Notes under the pieces: model-generated | Seen by the model: only the letters and a program-made list of their open reading frames with translations | Database searches by the model: none | What the model was told of the DNA's origin: nothing | From: Paracyclopina nana | Lineage: Eukaryota; Arthropoda; Copepoda; Cyclopoida; Cyclopettidae | Assembly: GCA_019096065.1 (NCBI GenBank) | Contig: JAGUCH010000001.1 | Location: 8,742,001 to 8,806,000, forward strand | DNA: 64,000 nt | Direction: 5' to 3' | Shown here: piece by piece, positions 27,247 through 37,356 of the stretch | Position numbering within the stretch: position 1 is the first letter of the stretch | Layout of the letters: each line of letters opens with the position of its first letter | Translations under genes and position numbers: made by a program

Positions 27247-28350
27247 ATGCCTACCATGCCTTTCATATATTGTGTCACGAAGGAAAGTTGCTCACCCTAC
27301 TTTCTCTTCTTTTTCAGATCGTGTCCGAAAAAAGTTTTGCTATTTATGCGAAGATATGGTACCGAAAAATCAATGGTCCAACGGTAGCCATCGGAGACAA
27401 TGTCAAAAACTTAGAATTAACAGAGAATTTTTGGCAAGATTGCCAACTCCATACGCTTCAGTCTGCTGTCCGGATTGCTCAGAGGTAATCAACGAAGCAA
27501 GCAGGGCAGAGTATTTTTATTGCATGACCTGTGCTGCGACAGGATTGCTCTCTTCATAAATCGCTCAATTAGCAACACGATTTCCGATGCCTTTTTTTGC
27601 GTGCCTCCTGGCTCGAGAACTCTCGCTAAAAATGGTAACTTTTCTGTTGCAGAAGCTCAAACTGTGGCCAGCAAACAGGGGACCACAATTTTTTACTTGT
27701 GATGGTGATACGTGCATTTACGAGGGATATGTAAGCGATTTCGATTAATAGTAACAGAAAGAAAATTTCTAACGTTGGGCTGACCACTGCAGGAGCTGAA
27801 GAACACCGGAAACAGCAGATTCAACTGCTTTCTGCATGACTTCAACTTGTGCAAATCATGCGTCGACCGAGCACTAAAATGGAAGATCCATGTCAAAGCT
27901 GCATCAGTATTAAAAAACTCAATCAACAAAAAACAGCCTGCTCAACTTCACCAGACCCCCACCACAGCCTCCTCGCTGCACCCGCAGCCGCCCCCAAGAG
28001 CTGTGAAGAGCTCAGCAATAATTCCAAAAATGACTGAGTGCAACGAAAGCAGAAAAACCATCAAACAGACCAAATCAGTGAAGGCTGCCGTGGAGTCTCC
28101 AACCACCGTAGCTGAGATAGCTACGCCATCAGGCGACCCTGAGCCCGCAGCTGCAGTTACAGCCGGGAACGGGACAGGGGCAGCAGAGCTTAACCTGTCG
28201 GCAGCTGCCAGCAAGTCATCCGAGCTTTCGGAGGTGAAAATTGAACTCACAAACTGTGGCAGCAGCCAGCAGCAGGAGAAAATAGCCACTGCCACGGGGA
28301 ATGAGACGTGGTCACGCTCCAACTCCTTTGGCCATGCAATTGGCACATGA
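27247..28350 (+). CDS. Unrecognised cysteine-rich zinc-binding protein (275 aa, four exons)
   Basis: Exons 27247-27271, 27318-27484, 27653-27730 and 27793-28350. Phases 1, 0 and 0 are continuous, and the last three acceptors have good pyrimidine tracts; the first donor (GTGTCA) is weak. The N-terminal half has ordered Cys/His pairs: CYLCEDM, then H and C (SHRRQC), CCPDC, FTCDGDTC, and NCFLHDFNLCKSC. This spacing suggests two treble-clef or crossed zinc sites. The C-terminal 150 residues are low-complexity (Pro, Ala, Ser, Thr, Lys), likely disordered. A polyadenylation signal AATAAA is at 28683-28688. It converges on DDX18. Could be a ubiquitin-ligase-like or nucleic-acid-binding protein; neither is shown. 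Confidence 0.65.
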
Positions 28351-28715
28351 ACATGCACCGTACCCGAACAGCTACCCATAATTTTGTCATTCCAAAACGC
28401 GCGCTAACTCTTCAACACAAAACTATTACTACTACTGCTATACTGCCTAGTATTTGCCTTGACTTGATTGCAACACCAAGGTTTTTCTGCTGGCCTTTGT
28501 ATTTTTGGACAAGTGCCAACTATTAGCCGCTATGATTTCTGCTGAGAACTCTTTACGACAATGCTTGACCCGCATGTGACATGGACATTAATGAATCGTG
28601 CTGAAATCGCAGAAGGAGACTCTAGTGGGAAAAGTGTCGTTACCACATCCTATATAGTATATGCCACCAGATATTCATACTCAATAAAACAAAGCCTTCC
28701 ACCGAGTTGGTTTAT

Positions 28716-31294
28716 TCATCGGGCAAACTGTACAAGACCCTTCGGCTTCCCCTGGCGATAGATTTTGGCCTTTTTCTGTCCTCTGTCCGCCGCGTTGTGT
28801 CCCATCTTTTTCCCTTCCCGGGCAATTTTCTTTGACACTCCGACCCCAAGGTCAATGTGAGGGGGTGACACAAAGCCAAAAGACCTGCCCACAGCTTTCA
28901 AGTCCAAAGTTTGAACATTAAAAATCTGAAATGAAAGTTGGCATGTCAATCATTGAGAAAACGTGTCTTGGCAAAGTTTCAAAAAGATTTCCTTAATCAA
29001 TGCTTCATCAGCGGCATATCATACCTGTTTGAGGCTGTGAGACTCGTAAGATCTCACATAGGCTTTGAAGGCCTCCTTGGCGCTCAAGTTGAGAAAGTAG
29101 TTCTTGGCAATCAGTTTTTCTAACTGAGGCTGGATGTCGGAAATTTTGCTCCAGCTGAACTCGAACTCGTTCAAAGGAACGTTGGCTTGTCGCAGATAGC
29201 GCAAAAAGCCCAGTTCCTCAGGTCTGAGAATCAACAAAGCGTGGCCTTTCCCACCTTCTCCTCGCGCAGTCCGGCCCACTCGATGAATGTACTCTCGTGG
29301 ATCATCTGGTGGATCGAATTGGACGATCCAGTCGACGTCTGGGATGTCCAAGCCTCGAGCTGCAACATCTGTACACAGAAGGATGCCAGAGTCCGCATTG
29401 CAGAACTGGAAAAAGGTAGTGGTCCGCTTTGCCTGTTTTTGCTTGCCCTGAAAAAAAAATACTTTCAACATTCCAGCAATGTCAGGACTCAAAGAGCTAT
29501 CAAGAGCTACCTGATCCATCAGAACATCTGCTAACCTACAATATGCAACTAAGTAGCTCGTATGACGCTTAGGGAGAAAAAATGCAAAATCAGATAGCGA
29601 TATAAGAAGCTTTCCCATGACCTGAATCAAGTCAAAAGTGGAGCTGTTGACAGAATCACTCTGCTAATCGAGTTGGTGAGGTGAAAAACGGAAAATGTCC
29701 CCGAAAATCGTGACGTACGCAGCCCACAAGTAGAACATATTACATTAGCGAGCAGCATTCGTATCTCACAAGATCGTCAACATTTTTAGCGCTCTTAGGC
29801 ATAAGTTCAGGAGAACGCTTAGTTGAGCAATACAAAAACACGATATCACCGCATTTATAAACCCGAGCTACCAAGCGCGCGAGCTATGAAAAAGAAAGCT
29901 GCACTCACTATAGAATGACTAATAGGTACTTACATGAATGCACATGACAGACAAGTCGATGTAATTAAATAACTCGTTGTGGTACTTGACAGACATGCAC
30001 GAGGAAAAGAACACCATGACCTTCTTCTTGCGGTTTTTCTTGAGGAAGGTGAACAAAAGTAAAAGCCTTTTGTCCGACGGGCAAATGACGTAGCCTTGTT
30101 CAAGGCCACTCACCGTGGCAGATGATTCGTTCGCCTTGTCTTCAAGTCCGACATACAAAGGCTCCTTTTTCAAGGCCAACTTGACAAGGTCCTCTGTTTT
30201 CTTCGTTGTTGTTGCGCTGAACAACATAGTTTGCCTTTTTTCTGCAACACAGATGCCAATTAAACAGTTGGCATGGAAAATGCTCATTAAAATATCAGGA
30301 TAGTCTCAACTTACTGGGGAGAATTTTAACTATCCGCTTCATCTCTTCTTCGAAGCCGACGTCCAAAATACGGTCAGCTTCGTCGATGATCAAACATTGC
30401 AAATTTTTGTACAGAAAGTCCTTCGTATTTTGCAGGTGATCCAAGAGCCGTCCAGGAGTGGCGACAAGAATGTTGATTCCCTTGGCCAATTTTTGAGCCT
30501 CGGAGCTTCGATTGGCTCCACCCATTATTAAACCATAAGTGTGACAATGGTGCTTGAGGAGTTCCCTCAGCACTCCAAAAGTCTGCATGGACAACTCTCT
30601 TGTGGGTGAAATGATGAGAACTCCAGTTCCATTACGGGGTAGGAACCGTAGCTTGTAGATCAGCTCAACTGCTGGAATAAGAAATGCCAGCGTTTTTCCG
30701 GAGCCGGTTTTAGCGGCGCCAACCAAGTCTCTTCCTTCAAGGAGGGGAGGAATGGTTCTAGCTTGGATGTCAGTCATGTGAGTGAAACCCATATCGGCAA
30801 TGCCCTTCAAAGTTGCCTCACACACGTGACTTTTCAGGCTCTCAAAGCTTTTGTCGGACAGTATACCAGCCATTTCCAATCGATTTCCAGGCACTAAATA
30901 ATAAAATAATTGAAATACGAAGGCATCGTTTAAAGAGTAGGTTTTTACGTTGGTGATCGGTGTCTTCGGAGGTCTTGCCCTGATCCACCTCTTCAAGGGT
31001 TTCATCTTGAGACCCCTCCAGCTTAGCTTTCTCTGCAACGAATAACAATTAATGTAAAAGAATCAGGTGTCGAGCGAAAGTCTCACTTTTCTTCTTCTTC
31101 TTTTTCACTTCCACGTTCGATCCAGAAGTTTCGGTGTCATTTTCCATCTTTCTCTTCAGCCCTTGATTAGGCTCAATGACATCGTTTTCTTCATTTTCCT
31201 CGGTCTGAGCTCCTTTACGCTCCTCTATCACTTTCAGCTTTTGCTTCTCCTTCTTCTTAAGCTTGCGCTTAAGAATTTTATCTTGAAGCGACAT
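28716..31294 (-). CDS. DDX18: DEAD-box RNA helicase DDX18/Has1 (603 aa, six exons)
   Basis: Nucleolar ATP-dependent RNA helicase of 60S ribosome biogenesis (family knowledge). Exons: 31087-31294, 30949-31032, 30315-30893, 29934-30241, 29025-29447 and 28716-28925. All phases match, giving 604 codons including stop. The ATG at 31294 starts [17 protein letters not shown] and a Lys/Glu-rich nuclear N-terminus. Helicase motifs in order: Q-motif region FTHMTDIQ, motif [26 protein letters not shown] in [13 protein letters not shown] in LFSATT, then [12 protein letters not shown], and HRVGRTARG. The tell-tale [16 protein letters not shown] and SHSLKQIFNV stretches identify DDX18 rather than other DEAD proteins. 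Complete and apparently functional. Confidence 0.95.
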
Positions 31295-31726
31295 GTTTCG
31301 GACTGTTATGCTCGTTGAATGTAGCAGCACGTGAACTTTTGTTATGAAAACATTGCGGAAATATTATAAAAACTCGCGCAACCTTTCACATAATTTATAA
31401 CATTCCATAATTTCAATTATTTGAAGATTTAAGGCAATTTAAAAAGCGCTACATTGAATAAAAAACCAATAATGAAAGTTTTCAAGCTTGTGCACGACGA
31501 GAAAGCTTTTTAATAAAAGCTCATAATTTTGCGGCAGAGTTGGCTGGGGCAGATTTTCGACTCGTCGATTTCCCGAGATTAAGCCAATGAAGAGTCGGTT
31601 ATGTAAACAAAGAATTGTCAAATTTCTGAGGAGAAGGTGTTTCGTTTCTGACATCGTGTAATACGGCAACAAAGCGAAAGCAAGCCCCATTTCTACCCAG
31701 AAGACCATGGTTACTGTGGACACCTA
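31295..31726. promoter_or_regulatory. Shared divergent promoter region of DDX18 (-) and the RGG-rich gene (+)
   Basis: 432 bp between two start codons facing away from each other. No TATA box is clear. A 7-codon upstream ORF (31707-31727) ends TAATG, overlapping the ATG of the plus-strand gene. Confidence 0.55.
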
Positions 31727-32476
31727 ATGAGTGGACTGCCCCCTTCAAACTTTGAATTGAGAGGCCAACAGCAGCCTCCTACTTCTGATTCGAGGCTGCT
31801 GGACGCCGCCGAGACCCTGGTGACGCTTCAGTCTGTTAGCGGTAGGGCTTCTGGGAGTGGCTCAAGTAGTTCCAAGACGAGGGCCATCTATTTGACCCCA
31901 CACCACCAACAGCGGCCTTTCAGTAGCAAAATGTCGCCTCAGCCTCCGACGCCTTCTGCCAGCCTGGCACCCGCATCTATGGGCCCACCGCCACCTCCTT
32001 CCAATGTCACATACGTTCTGATTAATCAAGCACAGCCTCAGACAGCACAGTCGCCCAATCTGATGCGTCCTCCCACAGAGCCTCCTCCGAGAAGAGGCAG
32101 AGGGCGAGGCAGAGGGCGGGGAGGTGCCAACGTCGCCACACCAGAACCGAGTTCAAACCGAGGTCGCGGTAGGGGCCGGGGTCGAGGCTCAGGGCCCAAA
32201 AACAATGGCACTCACCAAGTAACATCATCACAAGCTAGTCAGTTCCATGAGCCAGATCCGGATCAAGATGATGACATGGGGGAAACGGATCCCACCAAGG
32301 AAACAGCTGCTATTAAAGAAGATGCAACTTTCATGGTTGGCAACCACCTTGAACTGAGAGAGTCCATTTTTGACGAGATTCTGAACAAGAAGAAGCTCGA
32401 GTTGATGACCGATCCTGAAATTATGAGCCTGTTTGCGAAGCACCAGCAAAAGCTAAGTTGTTCAAAAAAGAAATAG
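31727..32476 (+). CDS. RG/RGG-rich, Pro-rich protein (249 aa, single exon)
   Basis: The ATG at 31727 overlaps the stop of a short upstream ORF. The N-terminal 120 residues are Ser/Pro/Gln-rich and disordered. Two arginine-glycine blocks (RRGRGRGRGRGG and NRGRGRGRGRGSG, about residues 121-155) are typical of RNA- or DNA-binding and arginine methylation. An acidic linker (DPDQDDDMGE) leads to a conserved-looking helical C-terminus (ESIFDEILNKKKLELMTDPE). That C-terminus vaguely recalls the RFXANK-binding end of RFXAP, but this is only a guess. A polyadenylation signal ATTAAA is at 32561-32566. Codon structure and context support a real gene; the family is not established. Confidence 0.7.
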   Translation: MSGLPPSNFELRGQQQPPTSDSRLLDAAETLVTLQSVSGRASGSGSSSSKTRAIYLTPHHQQRPFSSKMSPQPPTPSASLAPASMGPPPPPSNVTYVLINQAQPQTAQSPNLMRPPTEPPPRRGRGRGRGRGGANVATPEPSSNRGRGRGRGRGSGPKNNGTHQVTSSQASQFHEPDPDQDDDMGETDPTKETAAIKEDATFMVGNHLELRESIFDEILNKKKLELMTDPEIMSLFAKHQQKLSCSKKK

Positions 32477-32574
32477 TGTGTTGTTACATTCAAGAATGTA
32501 TTATGGGTTTTATCATATGTATCGGATGTCCTATCCTGTCCAATAACTGTCACAAGTGGCATTAAAGAAGTTCG

Positions 32575-33694
32575 CTACAGCTTTCTTGGTGAGGAGGATC
32601 TCAATTTTTGCGGGGAGTGCTTACGACTGGCCTCTCCTCCAAGGCCAGGAGTGAGGCCAGCTCCAGCAAATCTTCGAGAAAGCGCAGGGCTCGTTGCACC
32701 ACTGCTGAACCTAAAATTGAAGAATTTGTCGTCATTGAAGCACATAATTTTTGAGCTACAAAAAAATAGCTGTCGGAAAGGTGCCATGTCAGCAGTCATA
32801 TTGATTGCAATTTTTGCAGGCGCATTTTGCTTGAATTCTGCTGAATTTGCGAAACGGATTGTACTTGCAGTAAGACAACCAGAGTATTCTGGCTTTTCTT
32901 TCCGGATCAACTGCCTAGTTATCTATTTCAGCTAGCACGGCAAATTTAAGGATTGTGCGCCTCGCTTTTGTTTTTAGTACCTGCTGTTACCAGGATTAGA
33001 GCTGTTTGTGGACAAAGCAGAGAGTGAGCCATCATTATTCCCTCCATTGATGCCATGTCGGCCTTTGGCCACAATGTTGCCACCTCCCCTTAGCCTTCGA
33101 GCAGATGGGAGGCCCACCTTTGTCACCAAAACATCATCATCATCATGGCCCTCGTCATCGAGTGACGCATCTTCAGAGGCCAAGCGAAGGTTATTTATCT
33201 GCATGAAGATATCCTCGTTGTCCACTGCGAATTCATCGGAATCCTGATCGACGAAAAAATTAAGTCAAGTGTGCTTTCCAGTTTTCATGATTAGTTTGAA
33301 TTAATTGCAACAGGCATAATGTTCCAAAGTTGCCGCAAAATCAATGCAAAACCATGGCTTTGGCATGGGTAAATTGCTGGTAAAGCCAGACGTAGTAATT
33401 ACTCGATCACAAGGCCTAGTGAAATATTACCTCATGAGTAAGCTCCTTTCCTCTCCCTGAAAGACGAGCGGTTGCAGCTCGCTCTTCAGCATCGGACCCT
33501 GTTCCCAATGAGGACTGCATTGGCAAGGAACGGCCGTAAATTGAGTTTTCGCTGGAACTGCTGCTACTTGAGGCGTCTGAGAGAGTAACTGATGCACGAG
33601 GGCCCCTCAAGTGGCCGTTCATAGGAGCCCACACCTCGTCGAGATCAAAGTCAAAACCTGAAGGAAAGGCAAACGAGCCTTCAATGCTTGTCAT
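32575..33694 (-). CDS. Unrecognised acidic, Ser-rich protein (220 aa, three exons)
   Basis: Exons 33431-33694, 32981-33243 and 32575-32710, with GT-AG introns of 187 and 270 bp in matching phases 0 and 2. The N-terminus MTSIEGSFAFPSGFDFDLDE is followed by a poly-Ser tract (SDASSSSSSSE). The second exon has an acidic stretch (DDEGHDDDD) and a Gly/Arg block (ARRLRGGG). The C-terminus is Ser/Pro/basic, ending SPQKLRSSSPRKL, a pattern of proline-directed phosphorylation sites. Probably intrinsically disordered and nuclear or cytoskeletal. No catalytic motif, no family recognised. It converges on the RGG-rich gene (98 bp between stops). Confidence 0.62.
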
Positions 33695-36567
33695 GATCGA
33701 TAAATCGTTTTAATTGCATAATACGATAGAATGTTTTGTTGTAGTTTTGGGGCCTTTCGGAGATTGATTTGCAACTTTTTTATTAAATGTATTCGCCGAA
33801 AATGAAGCTCATTTTGGTGTCGATTGCACGATTAAAGATTCATGGGGAATTCATAACATTCATGATTTTGCAAATACGAACGAAAGGAAAGACTCACCAT
33901 ATGGAATTGATCTTTTTCTCGGAGGAAATATTCCGGGAGGCTTCTGAGCAAGCATTTCTGGTATGTTCTTATCATTTTTCCTCATGTTGTTCCCATGCGC
34001 CCTTGAGATTCGACATTGCTCCTTTGCATCTGGAAATTGTCACTGAATAGTTAGGGAGGACGATGAATGTTGTTGCCAAATAGTTGCCTTATTAATTATT
34101 GTTTTACGCGTCGAAACTGAGCCCCTTTCCTTGCGGAACTGGCAATTTTGGCCCGAAAGGCTCACTTATTATATATGTATAGAGAGAGCCGAGGTAGGCA
34201 AAAATACAGCCAGCCCGATCAAAATGGTCGAATCAGAGTGCTAGTCAATTGTGCAGTAAACTTAGAAGAAAGCGACAAGCAATATGTTGATACGCTACAA
34301 AAATGGGGGTATGGACAAATCAATGAAAAACCCGACTGAATGGCCGAATAAAGAGAGAAACCTTATTGAAGGCAATCAATTTGCTACTTTTTCCTTCGCT
34401 GCTTGCAGCTAAAAATAACTGAAAGTTGAAAACTATTTCAGATCACCATGTCGGTCATAAAGTCCTAGGTTACGTCTCCTAAGAGACCCTTGTTCTGAAA
34501 GGATATTGCATCTCTCGGTGTGTATTTATGACTGCAGCAGCCCAGACAAGGGAATTCTTTATTGCTTAGGTAAAGTTGCTTTTTCCCTTGTAAAGTTTCC
34601 TAGGCCGCTGTACGAAAAAGTCCAGACTTTACTTTTTGAGTTGTTTACGAGGACAGCGAACTAATAAGTTGTCTTTGGCTTCGTGACGTCAGCCCTAAAC
34701 TACTGTTGAAAGGCTTTCTTTTTTAGAGGCACTCTATGCTACCTTTGGGTATAAAAATAGACTGTTAATGGTACCACGTGCGAGGCACTGCAGGAACTAA
34801 GAAAAGGTATTTATTTCATTCTGAATAAGGTAATTTAACGCACGAACCTGCGCCTCAATACCAGCAAAAATCAATTTCAAAAACCTAACCTCACAAATAG
34901 TGAGATCTTAGAAGCAAAGAAGTGCATGTAATTTGGGTGCGCATTCAAAGTTTTCTGTAGCCTGCTTGTTTCTATTTGATAAGCCAAAAATGTAAATTCA
35001 AAAAGAAAGTGCATTTTGCAGTGCAGTATATAAACTTCCCCGAATGCTTTTCAACCAACGGAATTTTTTATAAGCTTTCCCTCTAACAAGATTGCAGCTA
35101 AAATCATTTCAAAAATAGCTCTAAGCTCAAATCCAATGCATGCAAGTTTAAGGAGCTTTTGAAAATGGGATCTTGGGATCTGTCTTGATGAGATGGCGTA
35201 CATGGATATACAATTTAGCACTTTCGTTAGAGTTAAAGATTCGTTAAAGATTTTTATGGAATGAAACATAGCTCAATATTCCAATTTAAAACAGAAAAAA
35301 AATCTTGTGTTATTTGCAGGAAATGCCTAGAGTAGCCTTATAGTAAATGGTTGATGATAATCTTACCAAGCAATCGATAATTTTTTGTGGCTAGCTGGGA
35401 CATCTTGTGAGAAGTATTTTGCGGACGAACGTTCAATCTTGAGTGAGTGTCAGTGGGCTTGGTGCAGCAAGATATACACACCCTTGAGATTTTGGGAGAG
35501 GAGAGCAGAGCTACGGACTGATGTGATGTTCATGTACGTCATCATAGTTTCATCATATTTAAAATAATAAGATGATAGCTTGTTTCTTCGCAGATGAAAA
35601 ACCCAGCTCACTGACGGTGGTGCCACAATGTGACACAAAATCCTTAATATTATCCAGCGCGGCAGATGCATTTTTGAATAAGCCATTGCAGCGCATTTGC
35701 AAGTACGCTTTAAATAAAACTACAGTTTCGAAAGCAATATGAAAACAAATCTGCTTCATTGACAATTGGAATCTCAACATATTCTCAAAACTCATCATAG
35801 GGCTTTTTCGTATTACTTTTGGTTCTTAGATAAACTGGCTAATTTAATGATTAACTGTACGAACGAAAATTGCATAATTGCAAACGAAATCAATGAAAAC
35901 GTAAGAGTTAGAGAAAATAATCAGCCCTGAAGCAATGTTAAAAGAGGGAAAAAAACTGTACATTGGCCAAGAAATGTTACTACATGACTAGCTGTGTAAG
36001 TGGTCCATCATTAATAATTAATAAAGATTACACAACTAGCACTATACATGACTTTCTAATTGACAACCATAGCAAATAGGCCTAGACCATAATTGCCAGT
36101 ACCATACAAGTAATTCTATTTAGAAATCTATAATTTTTAAAATTGAGTTGGAGGTGGAAATATTTATCTTAGCTTTATTGTGCGACATTGAGTTGCGCTT
36201 CAACACTTGGATTCGACGACCTTTTTTATTGCACCCTGAGGAAATTCAGAGGGTGAAATATTAATCTTGGAAGTGGGCGGGTCATTTGGCATACATAAAC
36301 TGGGCTAATTGCCATCATTGAATATTTCATCGTTGTCGAGACAAAGCCCGGGGGTAACATTTTTATGCTGCTTTTCGGCTTTGTCGAAGGATCCTAATCT
36401 CTAATTTTCGTTTGGCCACAAAATTCATGATGCGACCGAGAGCTTCATTTGCAGCCTCGGGCTTTCAAGCAGAAAAATCTTGACCTGTGATTTACCATAA
36501 AATTATAAGCAACAGACAATTTTGAAGAATTTGTCGCATAGCTTCTTTGGTGTGGTTGTGTCGCATT
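33695..36567. other. Intergenic region, no supported gene
   Basis: TATA-like strings occur at about 34751 (GTATAAAAATAG) and 35025 (GTATATAAAC), but nothing coding follows convincingly. Open frames here have no recognisable features. Confidence 0.4.
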
Positions 36568-37356
36568 TTATGAGGCTGCACCAAAAACCTTTCCGGTGAA
36601 ATCCAGGCAGCATTTTTTGTACTCCTCTGGATACTTGTCAAGATGGCTGACATGCTGAGAGGCCATAAACGTTTCCAGAGTGGTGTCAACTCCGGCTTCG
36701 GACTTGATCCGAGCCATTTCCATTGAGTCTTCCGGATCGACGCAAATGTCAGCTTTTGAGCAAATGTAAAGCTGGGGCATTTTCAGCGGGTCTGACTTCT
36801 CAATATAGTCCCACCAAATTTCAGGATCAGTTTGCCCTGCCAATGATCTGAAGATCTTTTTTCCAATCAGATACACAAAGTAAAAAAAGGGGACCATTTT
36901 CCGCCGAAAAATGTTTCCTCCCACGACGAACTCCATGGCGTTGAAAAAGGAGCGAATTTTGCGCTTTCCAGGACAGCTGTCAAAAATGATGCCTTTGAAC
37001 TGATGCGAGGACTCTTTTTCAGAGAGAAGGATTCGAGTGTAGTGTTGATAGACTGCACAACCAAGATTGCTGAAGACGTGGAAAGCGGAGGGGTTTCTTG
37101 CAAACGGAGCCTCCTTGACGAATTCGACCAACTTTTCAGCCTTTGCAGGGATTTTTTCATTGTTGACAAATATGAAGTTCCACGGAGCAGTGTATGCGAC
37201 TGTGATGTATCCGTTTTCGTTGTAGAACTTTTGGTACTGTGACAGCTTCTCAACAGATGCTCCTGCCCAACCGAACAGGAAAATCACTGGAAGCCTGGTT
37301 TTGTCTTCTTCGGTACAGTTTTCGGGAAAGGACACGCGAATTTCATCGGAACTCAT
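36568..37356 (-). CDS. TMEM53: TMEM53/DUF829 alpha/beta-hydrolase-fold protein (262 aa, single exon)
   Basis: The ATG at 37356-37354 begins MSSDEIRVSFPEN. Family hallmarks in order: FLFGWAGASVEKLSQY (strand and nucleophile-side loop), YITVAYTAP, HVFSNLGCAVY (the FSN-x-G elbow), GIIFDSCPG, then a hydrophobic FFYFVYLIG patch, LYICSKADICVDPED (acid position) and SQHVSHLDKYPEEY (His near the C-terminus). Length is normal for TMEM53, a nuclear-envelope protein linked to BMP/SMAD signalling in vertebrates. Whether it is a hydrolase is unsettled for the family. No intron in this copy. Assignment is confident at family level. Confidence 0.9.
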   Translation of the reverse strand: MSSDEIRVSFPENCTEEDKTRLPVIFLFGWAGASVEKLSQYQKFYNENGYITVAYTAPWNFIFVNNEKIPAKAEKLVEFVKEAPFARNPSAFHVFSNLGCAVYQHYTRILLSEKESSHQFKGIIFDSCPGKRKIRSFFNAMEFVVGGNIFRRKMVPFFYFVYLIGKKIFRSLAGQTDPEIWWDYIEKSDPLKMPQLYICSKADICVDPEDSMEMARIKSEAGVDTTLETFMASQHVSHLDKYPEEYKKCCLDFTGKVFGAAS

